Shown piece by piece: positions 11,701-23,700 of a stretch of 64,000 bases of DNA. Made by a program: the position numbers and the translations under genes. The stretch lies in assembly GCA_030435675.1 (NCBI GenBank), contig CM059622.1, forward strand, positions 11,036,001 through 11,100,000, written 5' to 3'. The notes beneath the pieces are model-generated. The model was not told where the DNA came from and ran no database searches. It saw only the letters and a list, made by a program, of their open reading frames with translations. This DNA comes from Steinernema hermaphroditum (Eukaryota > Nematoda > Chromadorea > Rhabditida > Steinernematidae). Every line of letters begins with the position of its first letter. The first letter of the stretch is position 1.

Positions 11701-14700
11701 CGACCATCACGTCTCCGTTTACCACAGCGGAAGATCGGACGAAGCCATGCCGAAGGTCGTAGAACACCCGACCGTCGAAGAGAAGGAGCGAGGCCCTGGC
11801 TTTGGAGGAATCTTCACTGGTCTCTTCAAGAAGGGTCCTGCTCATCTCGACTATCCTGTCTCCTCCACCTATGAAGGCTTGGTCGACGAAACTGGAAGAC
11901 ACCGTGACATCGATGGAGAACCTCTTGACCATCACGTCTCCGTTTACCACAGCGGAAGATCGGACGAAGCCATGCCGAAGGTCGTAGAACACCCGACCGT
12001 GGAAGAGAAGGAACGAGGCCCTGGCTTTGGAGGAATCTTCACTGGTCTCTTCAAGAAGGGTCCTGCTCATCTCGACTATCCTGTCTCCTCCACCTATGAA
12101 GGCCTGGTCGACGAAACTGGAAGACACCGTGACATCGATGGAGAACCTCTTGATCATCACGTCTCCGTTTACCACAGCGGAAGATCGGACGAAGCCATGC
12201 CGAAGGTCGTAGAACACCCGACCGTGGAAGAGAAGGAACGAGGCCCTGGCTTTGGAGGAATCTTCACTGGTCTCTTCAAGAAGGGTCCTGCTCATCTCGA
12301 CTATCCTGTCTCCTCCACCTATGAAGGCCTGGTCGACGAAACTGGAAGACACCATGACATCGATGGAGAACCTCTCGACCATCACGTCTCCGTTTACCAC
12401 AGCGGAAGATCGGACGAAGCCGTGCCGAAGGTCATAGAACACCCGACCGTGGAAGAGAAGGAACGAGGCCCTGGCTTTGGAGGAATCTTCACTGGTCTCT
12501 TCAAGAAGGGTCCTGCTCATCTCGACTATCCTGTCTCCTCCACCTATGAAGGCCTGGTCGACGAAACTGGAAGACACCGTGACATCGATGGAGAACCTCT
12601 TGATCATCACGTCTCCGTTTACCACAGCGGAAGATCGGACGAAGCCATGCCGAAGGTCGTAGAACACCCGACCGTCGAAGAGAAGGAACGAGGCCCTGGC
12701 TTAGGAGGAATCTTCACTGGTCTCTTCAAGAAGGGTCCTGCTCATCTCGACTATCCTGTCTCCTCCACCTATGAAGGCCTGGTCGACGAAACTGGAAGAC
12801 ACCGTGACATCGATGGAGAACCTCTTGATCATCACGTCTCCGTTTACCACAGCGGAAGATCGGACGAAGCCATGCCGAAGGTCGTAGAACACCCGACCGT
12901 GGAAGAGAAGGAACGAGGCCCTGGCTTTGGAGGAATCTTCACTGGTCTCTTCAAGAAGGGTCCTGCTCATCTCGACTATCCTGTCTCCTCCACCTATGAA
13001 GGCCTGGTCGACGAAACTGGAAGACACCGTGACATCGATGGAGAACCTCTTGATCATCACGTCTCCGTTTACCACAGCGGAAGATCGGACGAAGCCGTTC
13101 CCAAACAACCGTAGAACACCCGACCGTGGAAGAGAAGGAACGAGGCCCTGGCTTTGGAGGAATCTTCACTGGTCTCTTCAAGAAGGGTCCTGCTCATCTC
13201 GACTATCCTGTCTCCTCCACCTATGAAGGCCTGGTCGACGAAACTGGAAGACACCGTGACATCGATGGAGAACCTCTTGATCATCACGTCTCCGTTTACC
13301 ACAGCGGAAGATCGGACGAAGCCGTGCCGAAGGTCGTAGAACACCCGACCGTGGAAGAGAAGGAACGAGGCCCTGGCTTTGGAGGAATCTTCACTGGTCT
13401 CTTCAAGAAGGGTCCTGCTCATCTCGACTATCCTGTCTCCTCCACCTATGAAGGCCTGGTCGACGAAACTGGAAGACACCGTGACATCGATGGAGAACCT
13501 CTTGATCATCACGTCTCCGTTTACCACAGCGGAAGATCGGACGAAGCCGGTCCCAAACAATCGTAGAACACCCGACCGTCGAAGAGAAGGAACGAGGCCC
13601 TGGCTTTGGAGGAATCTTCACTGGTCTCTTCAAGAAGGGTCCTGCTCATCTCGACTATCCTGTCTCCTCCACCTATGAAGGCCTGGTCGACGAAACTGGA
13701 AGACACCGTGACATCGATGGAGAACCTCTTGACCATCACGTCTCCGTTTACCACAGCGGAAGATCGGACGAAGCCGTGCCGAAGGTCGTAGAACACCCGA
13801 CCGTCGAAGAGAAGGAACGAGGCCCTGGATTCGGTGGAATCTTCACCGGTCTCTTCAAGAAGGGTCCTGCTCATCTCGACTATCCTGTCTCCTCCACGTA
13901 TGAAGGTCTGGTCGACGAAACTGGAAGACACCGTGACATCGATGGAGAACCTCTCGACCATCACGTCTCCGTTTACCACAGCGGAAGATCAGATGAGGCC
14001 GGTCCCAAACAACCGGAACACCCGACCGTGGAAGAGAAGGAACGAGGCCCTGGCTTTGGAGGAATCTTCACTGGTCTCTTCAAGAAGGGTCCTGCTCATC
14101 TCGACTATCCTGTCTCCTCCACCTATGAAGGCTTGGTCGACGAAACTGGAAGACACCGTGACATCGATGGAGAACCTCTTGATCATCACGTCTCCGTTTA
14201 CCACAGCGGAAGATCGGACGAAGCCGGTCCCAAACAACCGAGAACACCCGACCGTCGAAGAGAAGGAACGAGGCCCTGGCTTAGGAGGAATCTTCACTGG
14301 TCTCTTCAAGAAGGGTCCTGCTCATCTCGACTATCCTGTCTCCTCCACCTATGAAGGCCTGGTCGACGAAACTGGAAGACACCGTGACATCGATGGAGAA
14401 CCTCTTGATCATCACGTCTCCGTTTACCACAGCGGAAGATCAGATGAGGCCGGTCCCAAACAACCGGAACACCCGACCGTCGAAGAGAAGGAACGAGGCC
14501 CTGGCTTTGGAGGAATCTTCACTGGTCTCTTCAAGAAGGGTCCTGCTCATCTCGACTATCCTGTCTCCTCCACCTATGAAGGCTTGGTCGACGAAACTGG
14601 AAGACACCGTGACATCGATGGAGAACCTCTTGATCATCACGTCTCCGTTTACCACAGCGGAAGATCAGATGAGGCCGTTCCCAAACAACCGGAACACCCG

Positions 14701-17700
14701 ACCGTCGAAGAGAAGGAACGAGGCCCTGGCTTTGGAGGAATCTTCACTGGTCTCTTCAAGAAGGGTCCTGCTCATCTCGACTATCCTGTCTCCTCCACCT
14801 ATGAAGGCCTGGTCGACGAAACTGGAAGACACCGTGACATCGATGGAGAACCTCTCGACCATCACGTCTCCGTTTACCACAGCGGAAGATCGGACGAAGC
14901 CGTGCCGAAGGTCATAGAACACCCGACCGTGGAAGAGAAGGAACGAGGCCCTGGCTTTGGAGGAATCTTCACTGGTCTCTTCAAGAAGGGTCCTGCTCAT
15001 CTCGACTATCCTGTCTCCTCCACCTATGAAGGCCTGGTCGACGAAACTGGAAGACACCGTGACATCGATGGAGAACCTCTTGATCATCACGTCTCCGTTT
15101 ACCACAGCGGAAGATCGGACGAAGCCGTTCCCAAACAACCGGAACACCCGACCGTCGAAGAGAAGGAGCGAGGCCCTGGCTTTGGAGGAATCTTCACTGG
15201 TCTCTTCAAGAAGGGTCCTGCTCATCTCGACTATCCTGTCTCCTCCACCTATGAAGGCTTGGTCGACGAAACTGGAAGACACCGTGACATCGATGGAGAA
15301 CCTCTTGATCATCACGTCTCCGTTTACCACAGCGGAAGATCGGACGAAGCCGTTCCCAAACAACCGGAACACCCGACCGTCGAAGAGAAGGAACGAGGCC
15401 CTGGATTCGGTGGAATCTTCACTGGTCTCTTCAAGAAGGGTCCTGCTCATCTCGACTATCCTGTCTCCTCCACCTATGAAGGCCTGGTCGACGAAACTGG
15501 AAGACACCGTGACATCGATGGAGAACCTCTCGACCATCACGTCTCCGTTTACCACAGCGGAAGATCGGACGAAGCCGTGCCGAAGGTCATAGAACACCCG
15601 ACCGTGGAAGAGAAGGAACGAGGCCCTGGCTTTGGAGGAATCTTCACTGGTCTCTTCAAGAAGGGTCCTGCTCATCTCGACTATCCTGTCTCCTCCACCT
15701 ATGAAGGCTTGGTCGACGAAACTGGAAGACACCGTGACATCGATGGAGAACCTCTCGACCATCACGTCTCCGTTTACCACAGCGGAAGATCGGACGAAGC
15801 CGTGCCGAAGGTCGTAGAACACCCGACCGTGGAAGAGAAGGAACGAGGCCCTGGCTTTGGAGGAATCTTCACTGGTCTCTTCAAGAAGGGTCCTGCTCAT
15901 CTCGACTATCCTGTCTCCTCCACCTATGAAGGCCTGGTCGACGAAACTGGAAGACACCGTGACATCGATGGAGAACCTCTTGACCATCACGTCTCCGTTT
16001 ACCACAGCGGAAGATCGGACGAAGCCGTTCCCAAACAACCGGAACACCCGACCGTCGAAGAGAAGGAACGAGGCCCTGGCTTTGGAGGAATCTTCACTGG
16101 TCTCTTCAAGAAGGGTCCTGCTCATCTCGACTATCCTGTCTCCTCCACCTATGAAGGCCTGGTCGACGAAACTGGAAGACACCGTGACATCGATGGAGAA
16201 CCTCTTGACCATCACGTCTCCGTTTACCACAGCGGAAGATCGGACGAAGCCGTGCCGAAGGTCGTAGAACACCCGACCGTCGAAGAGAAGGAACGAGGCC
16301 CTGGCTTTGGAGGAATCTTCACTGGTCTCTTCAAGAAGGGTCCTGCTCATCTCGACTATCCTGTCTCCTCCACGTATGAAGGTCTGGTCGACGAAACTGG
16401 AAGACACCGTGACATCGATGGAGAACCTCTCGACCATCACGTCTCCGTTTACCACAGCGGAAGATCGGACGAAGCCGTGCCGAAGGTCGTAGAACACCCG
16501 ACCGTCGAAGAGAAGGAACGAGGCCCTGGCTTTGGAGGAATCTTCACCGGTCTCTTCAAGAAGGGTCCTGCTCATCTCGACTATCCTGTCTCCTCCACGT
16601 ATGAAGGTCTGGTCGACGAAACTGGAAGACACCGTGACATCGATGGAGAACCTCTCGACCATCACGTCTCCGTTTACCACAGCGGAAGATCGGACGAAGC
16701 CGGTCCCAAACAACCGGAACACCCGACCGTCGAAGAGAAGGAACGAGGCCCTGGCTTTGGAGGAATCTTCACTGGTCTCTTCAAGAAGGGTCCTGCTCAT
16801 CTCGACTATCCTGTCTCCTCCACCTATGAAGGCCTGGTCGACGAAACTGGAAGACACCGTGACATCGATGGAGAACCTCTCGACCATCACGTCTCCGTTT
16901 ACCACAGCGGAAGATCCGATGAGCCGGTCCCGAGGTGTGAACACCCGACCGTGGAAGAGAAGGAACGAGGAATTCCTGGCTTTGGAGGAATTTTCACTGG
17001 TCTCTTCAAGAAGGGTCCTGTCATTGAGTATTGTTCTCCACTATGAGGCTGGTCGACGAAACGGGGAAGACACGGAAGGTGACATCGATGGAGACCAGTC
17101 TCTTCAAGAAGGGCGCCGCTCATCTCGACTACCCATCGACCGGAATCTACGAAGGTCCGCTCTATGAAACTGGCCGCATTGGAGACGTCGACGGTGAACC
17201 TCTCGATCACCACGTCTCTGTCTATCACACTGGAAGATCCGACGAGCCAGTCGTCAAGCTGCCCGAAGTTGCAGTTCCCGTTGTTGAAGAGAAGGAACGT
17301 GGACCTGGCTTTGGAACCAGATTCGCCGGTCTCTTCAAGAAGGGCGCCGCTCATCTCGACTACCCATCGACCGGAATCTACGAAGGTCCGCTCTATGAAA
17401 CTGGCCGCATTGGAGACGTCGACGGTGAACCTCTCGATCACCACGTCTCTGTCTATCACACTGGAAGATCCGACGAGCCAGTCGTCAAGCTGCCCGAAGT
17501 TCAGTTGCCCCCGATTGTTGAAGAGAAGGAACGTGGACCAGGCTTTGGAACCAGATTCGCCGGTCTCTTCAAGAAGGGCGCCGCTCATCTCGACTACCCA
17601 TCCACCGGAATCTACGAAGGTCCGCTCTATGAAACTGGCCGCATTGGAGACGTCGACGGTGAACCTCTCGATCACCACGTCTCTGTCTATCACACTGGAA

Positions 17701-20700
17701 GATCCGACGAGCCAGTCGTCAAGCTGCCCGAAGTTACAGTTCCCGTTCCGTTGAAGAGAAGGAACGTGGACCAGGCTTTGGAACCAGACTTCGCCGGTCT
17801 CTTCAAGAAGGGCGCCGCTCATCTCGACTACCCATCCACCGGAATCTACGAAGGTCCGCTCTATGAAACTGGCCGCATTGGAGACGTCGACGGTGAACCT
17901 CTCGATCACCACGTCTCTGTCTATCACACTGGAAGATCCGATGAGCCAGCGGCCAAGATTCACGAGCATCATCCATCTGTCGACTTCGGAGAAGGTCATC
18001 ACTGAGAAGGCTCAAGACATCAAGACCAAGGTGACCAGTCTCTTCAAGAAGGGCGCCGCTCATCTCGACTACCCATCCACCGGAATCTACGAAGGTCCGC
18101 TCTATGAAACTGGCCGCATTGGAGACGTCGACGGTGAACCTCTCGATCACCACGTCTCTGTCTATCACACTGGAAGATCCGACGAGCCAGTCGTCAAGCT
18201 GCCCGAAGTTTCAGCCCGATTGTTGAAGAGAAGGAACGTGGCCCAGGCATCGGAACCAGATTCACCGGTCTCTTCAAGAAGGGCGCCGCTCATCTCGACT
18301 ACCCATCCACCGGAATCTACGAAGGTCCGCTCTATGAAACTGGCCGCATTGGAGACGTCGACGGTGAACCTCTCGATCACCACGTCTCTGTCTATCACAC
18401 TGGAAGATCCGACGAGCCAGTCGTCAAGCTGCCCGAAGTTGCAGTTCCCGTTGTTGAAGAGAAGGAACGTGGACCAGGCTTCGGAACCAGATTCGCCGGT
18501 CTCTTCAAGAAGGGCGCCGCTCATCTCGACTACCCATCGACCGGAATCTACGAAGGTCCGCTCTATGAAACTGGCCGCATTGGAGACGTGGCGTCTCTTC
18601 CCTGGAAGATCGGACAGGCGGTCAGTGCCGAAGCACCCGACCGTCGAAGAGAAGGAACGGGCCCTGGTTGGAGGAATCTTCGCTGGTCTCTTAAGAAGGG
18701 CGCCGCTCATCTCGACTACCCTCCACCGGATCTACGAAGGTCCGCTCTATGAAACTGGCCGCATTGGAGACGTGACGGTGAACCTCTCGATCACCACGTC
18801 TCTGTCTATCACACTGGAAGATCCGAGAGCCAGTCGTCAAGTGCCGGAGTTCCCGTTGAAAAACCGGAACACCGACCGTCGAAGAGAAGGAACGTGGACC
18901 TGGCTTCGGAGGAATCTTCGCTGGTCTCTTCAAGAAGGGCGCCGCTCATCTCGACTACGCCCCGGTCTACGAAGGTCCGCTCTATGAAACTGGAGCATTG
19001 GAGACGTCGATGGTGAACCTCTCGATCACCACGTCTCTGTTTATCACACTGGAAGATCCGACGAGCCAGTCGGCAAAGCTGCTGGGACTGGCTCTTGGAA
19101 CAGATTCGCCGGTCTCTTCAAGAAGGGCGCCGCTCATCTCGACTACCCTCCACCGGATCTACGAAGGTCCGCTCTATGAACTGGCCGCATTGGAGACGTC
19201 GACGGTGAACCTCTGATCACTTCTGTTTCACACTGGAAGATCCGATGAGCCAGTCTCGGCTTCCGAAGTGTGTTCCGTTGAAGAGAAGGAACGTGGCCAG
19301 GCTTCGGAACCAGATTCGCCGGTCTCTTCAAGAAGGGCGCCGCTCATCTCGACTACCCATCGACCGGAATCTACGAAGGTCCGCTCTATGAAACTGGCCG
19401 CATTGGAGACGTCGACGGTGAACCTCTCGATCACCACGTCTCTGTCTATCACACTGGAAGATCCGACGAGCCAGTCGTCAAGCTGCCCGAAGTTGCAGTT
19501 CCCGTTGTTGAAGAGAAGGAACGTGGACCAGGCTTCGGAACCAGATTCGCCGGTCTCTTCAAGAAGGGCGCCGCTCATCTCGACTACCCATCCACCGGAA
19601 TCTACGAAGGTCCGCTCTATGAAACTGGCCGCATTGGAGACGTCGACGGTGAACCTCTCGATCACCACGTCTCTGTCTATCACACTGGAAGATCCGACGA
19701 GCCAGTCGTCAAGCTGCCCGAAGTTGCAGTTCCCGTTGTTGAAGAGAAGGAACGTGGACCAGGCTTTGGAACCAGATTCGCCGGTCTCTTCAAGAAGGGC
19801 GCCGCTCATCTCGACTACCCATCCACCGGAATCTACGAAGGTCCGCTCTATGAAACTGGCCGCATTGGAGACGTCGACGGTGAACCTCTCGATCACCACG
19901 TCTCTGTCTATCACACTGGAAGATCCGATGAGCCAGCGGCCAAGATTCACGAGCATCATCCATCTGTCGACTTCGGAGAGGTCATCACTGAGAAGGCTCA
20001 AGACATCAAGACCAAGGTGACCAGCCTCTTCAAGAAGGGCGCCGCTCATCTCGACTACCCATCCACCGGAATCTACGAAGGTCCGCTCTATGAAACTGGC
20101 CGCATTGGAGACGTCGACGGTGAACCTCTCGATCACCACGTCTCTGTCTATCACACTGGAAGATCCGACGAGCCAGTCGTCAAGCTGCCCGAAGTACCTG
20201 TTGCCATCGTGGAAGAGAAGGAACGTGGACCTGGCTTTGGAACCAGATTCGCCGGTCTCTTCAAGAAGGGCGCCGCTCATCTCGACTACCCATCCACCGG
20301 AATCTACGAAGGTCCGCTCTATGAAACTGGCCGCATTGGAGACGTCGACGGTGAACCTCTCGATCACCACGTCTCTGTCTATCACACTGGAAGATCCGAC
20401 GAGCCAGTCGTCAAGCTGCCCGAAGTACCTGTTGCCATCGTGGAAGAGAAGGAACGTGGACCTGGCTTTGGAACCAGATTCGCCGGTCTCTTCAAGAAGG
20501 GCGCCGCTCATCTCGACTACCCATCCACCGGAATCTACGAAGGTCCGCTCTATGAAACTGGCCGCATTGGAGACGTCGACGGTGAACCTCTCGATCACCA
20601 CGTCTCTGTCTATCACACTGGAAGATCCGACGAGCCAGTCGTCAAGCTGCCCGAAGTACCTGTTGCCATCGTGGAAGAGAAGGAACGTGGACCTGGCTTT

Positions 20701-23700
20701 GGAACCAGATTCGCCGGTCTCTTCAAGAAGGGCGCCGCTCATCTCGACTACCCATCCACCGGAATCTACGAAGGTCCGCTCTATGAAACTGGCCGCATTG
20801 GAGACGTCGACGGTGAACCTCTCGATCACCACGTCTCTGTCTATCACACTGGAAGATCCGACGAGCCAGTCGTCAAGCTTCCCGAAGTTGCAGTTCCCGT
20901 TGTTGATAGAGAAGGAACGTGGACCAGGCTTCGGAACCAGATTCGCCGGTCTCTTCAAGAAGGGCGCCGCTCATCTCGACTACCCATCCACCGGAATCTA
21001 CGAAGGTCCGCTCTATGAAACTGGCCGCATTGGAGACGTCGACGGTGAACCTCTCGATCACCACGTCTCTGTCTATCACACTGGAAGATCCGATGAGCCA
21101 GCGGCCAAGATTCACGAGCATCATCCATCTGTCGACTTCGGAGAGGTCATCACTGAGAAGGCTCAAGACATCAAGACCAAGGTGACCAGCCTCTTCAAGA
21201 AGGGCGCCGCTCATCTCGACTACCCATCCACCGGAATCTACGAAGGTCCGCTCTATGAAACTGGCCGCATTGGAGACGTCGACGGTGAACCTCTCGATCA
21301 CCACGTCTCTGTCTATCACACTGGAAGATCCGATGAGCCAGCGGCCAAGATTCACGAGCATCATCCATCTGTCGACTTCGGAGAGGTCATCACTGAGAAG
21401 GCTCAAGACATCAAGACCAAGGTGACCAGCCTCTTCAAGAAAGGCGCCGCTCATCTCGACTACCCATCGACCGGAATCTACGAAGGTCCGCTCTATGAAA
21501 CTGGCCGCATTGGAGACGTCGACGGTGAACCTCTCGATCACCACGTCTCTGTCTATCACACTGGAAGATCCGACGAGCCAGTCGTCAAGCTGCCCGAAGT
21601 ACCTGTTGCCATCGTGGAAGAGAAGGAACGTGGACCTGGCTTTGGAACCAGATTCGCCGGTCTCTTCAAGAAGGGCGCCGCTCATCTCGACTACCCATCC
21701 ACCGGAATCTACGAAGGTCCGCTCTATGAAACTGGCCGCATTGGAGACGTCGACGGTGAACCTCTCGATCACCACGTCTCGGTCTATCACACTGGAAGAT
21801 CCGATGAGCCAGCGGCCAAGATTCACGAGCATCATCCATCTGTCGACTTCGGAGAGGTCATCACTGAGAAGGCTCAAGACATCAAGACCAAGGTGACCAG
21901 CCTCTTCAAGAAAGGCGCCGCTCATCTCGACTACCCATCCACCGGAATCTACGAAGGTCCGCTCTATGAAACTGGCCGCATTGGAGACGTCGACGGTGAA
22001 CCTCTCGATCACCACGTCTCTGTCTATCACACTGGAAGATCCGACGAGCCAGTCGTCAAGCTGCCCGAAGTACCTGTTGCCATCGTGGAAGAGAAGGAAC
22101 GTGGACCTGGCTTTGGAACCAGATTCGCCGGTCTCTTCAAGAAGGGCGCCGCTCATCTCGACTACCCATCCACCGGAATCTACGAAGGTCCGCTCTATGA
22201 AACTGGCCGCATTGGAGACGTCGACGGTGAACCTCTCGATCACCACGTCTCTGTCTATCACACTGGAAGATCCGACGAGCCAGTCGTCAAGCTGCCCGAA
22301 GTACCTGTTGCCATCGTGGAAGAGAAGGAACGTGGACCTGGCTTTGGAACCAGATTCGCCGGTCTCTTCAAGAAGGGCGCCGCTCATCTCGACTACCCAT
22401 CCACCGGAATCTACGAAGGTCCGCTCTATGAAACTGGCCGCATTGGAGACGTCGACGGTGAACCTCTCGATCACCACGTCTCGGTCTATCACACTGGAAG
22501 ATCCGATGAGCCAGCGGCCAAGATTCACGAGCATCATCCATCTGTCGACTTCGGAGAGGTCATCACTGAGAAGGCTCAAGACATCAAGACCAAGGTGACC
22601 AGCCTCTTCAAGAAAGGCGCCGCTCATCTCGACTACCCATCCACCGGAATCTACGAAGGTCCGCTCTATGAAACTGGCCGCATTGGAGACGTCGACGGTG
22701 AACCTCTCGATCACCACGTCTCTGTCTATCACACTGGAAGATCCGACGAGCCAGTCGTCAAGCTGCCCGAAGTACCTGTTGCCATCGTGGAAGAGAAGGA
22801 ACGTGGACCAGGCTTCGGAACCAGATTCGCCGGTCTCTTCAAGAAGGGCGCCGCTCATCTCGACTACCCATCGACCGGAATCTACGAAGGTCCGCTCTAT
22901 GAAACTGGCCGCATTGGAGATGTCGACGGTGAACCTCTCGATCACCACGTCTCTGTCTATCACACTGGAAGATCCGAGGAGCCAGTCGTCAAGTTATCCG
23001 AAGTTGTAGTTCCCGTTGTTGAAGAGAAGGAACGAGCACCTTTCGGCGCTCGCTTTTCATCTCTTCGCAGAAAAGAATTTGCATACAAGGATTATCCGTT
23101 ATCCACGTTTGACGGCTTGTTGCATACCACTTCCCCCACTCCCGAACTGCTGGGAGAGCCCCTTTCCTATCACGTCTCTGTGTACCACCGTCATCCGTCG
23201 AATGATGTTCCGCCTCCGGTGCCAGCGCACCGCTCATATGATCCCTATCCAACACTCAAGACGGATGAGTCGCCCCGTGATTTCTGGTCTCCCCATGAGA
23301 TTGTTCCTTCGGACCCTCACAGTTCTCTTCCTCCTCCATTACCCATTGTTCCCCCTCCTGATTATGACTACAGTTCCGAAGGCCGTTCTTCTGCGGTGAC
23401 AACTATTGAGAGGAAGGCAGAGTGGCGTGATGAACCGAAAAGTCCGACAAGTTTCACCGTAACCATGAAGACGAAACCTGCCCCTCATCACGTCGCAGAG
23501 CCTGTAGCTGAACGGCGGCCCGATGTTGTTGCGCTCGACTACCGGCGGACCCGATCCAGCTCGCCTAGAAAGTTCCATCGCGTTGAGCAGTCCACCTTGA
23601 ATAGATCCGACCATAGAATCATGTCGCAGTCAGCTATCCAGTCCACGGAATACAGTGACCGCTTTGTTCATCGCAAGCCGAGCTGGACTTCTGTCAGCGA

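Larger units (their letters stand above)
7801..17030 (+). repeat. Array A: 41 tandem copies of a 225-bp coding repeat
   Basis: The motif CTATCC.GTCTCCTCCAC starts at 7801 and recurs every 225 bp to 16806. The distance of 9,005 bp equals 40 periods plus 5 bp, and the 5 extra bases are the three frameshifting insertions. Each unit encodes 75 residues: GIFTGLFKKGPAHLDYP, VSSTYEGLVDETGRHRDID, GEPLDHHVSVYHSGRSDEA, then a linker of PKQPEHP or PKVVEHP type and EEKERGPGFG. Synonymous sites are nearly identical between units. A few variants mark blocks: HHVFVYHS at about 9011 and 9461, and HPIL at about 8845 and 9745. This pattern shows recent homogenisation by unequal exchange or conversion. Confidence 0.95.

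Noticed and set aside
7683..16492. Many plus-strand frames such as 8202-8837 and 15857-16267 in the second frame of array A
   Set aside because: Shadow frames of the repeat, closed once per VVEHP-type unit. The 225-bp period explains them completely.
14665..16944. 759-codon open frame on the minus strand of array A, and similar long antisense frames at 10610-12667 and 20873-22963
   Set aside because: They exist only because the coding repeat happens to lack stops in one antisense frame. They have no start context, splice signals or independent character.
7801..23065. CRISPR array or satellite DNA
   Set aside because: The 225-240 bp repeats are contiguous coding sequence with conserved frame inside a spliced eukaryotic gene, not spacer-separated repeats or non-coding satellite.
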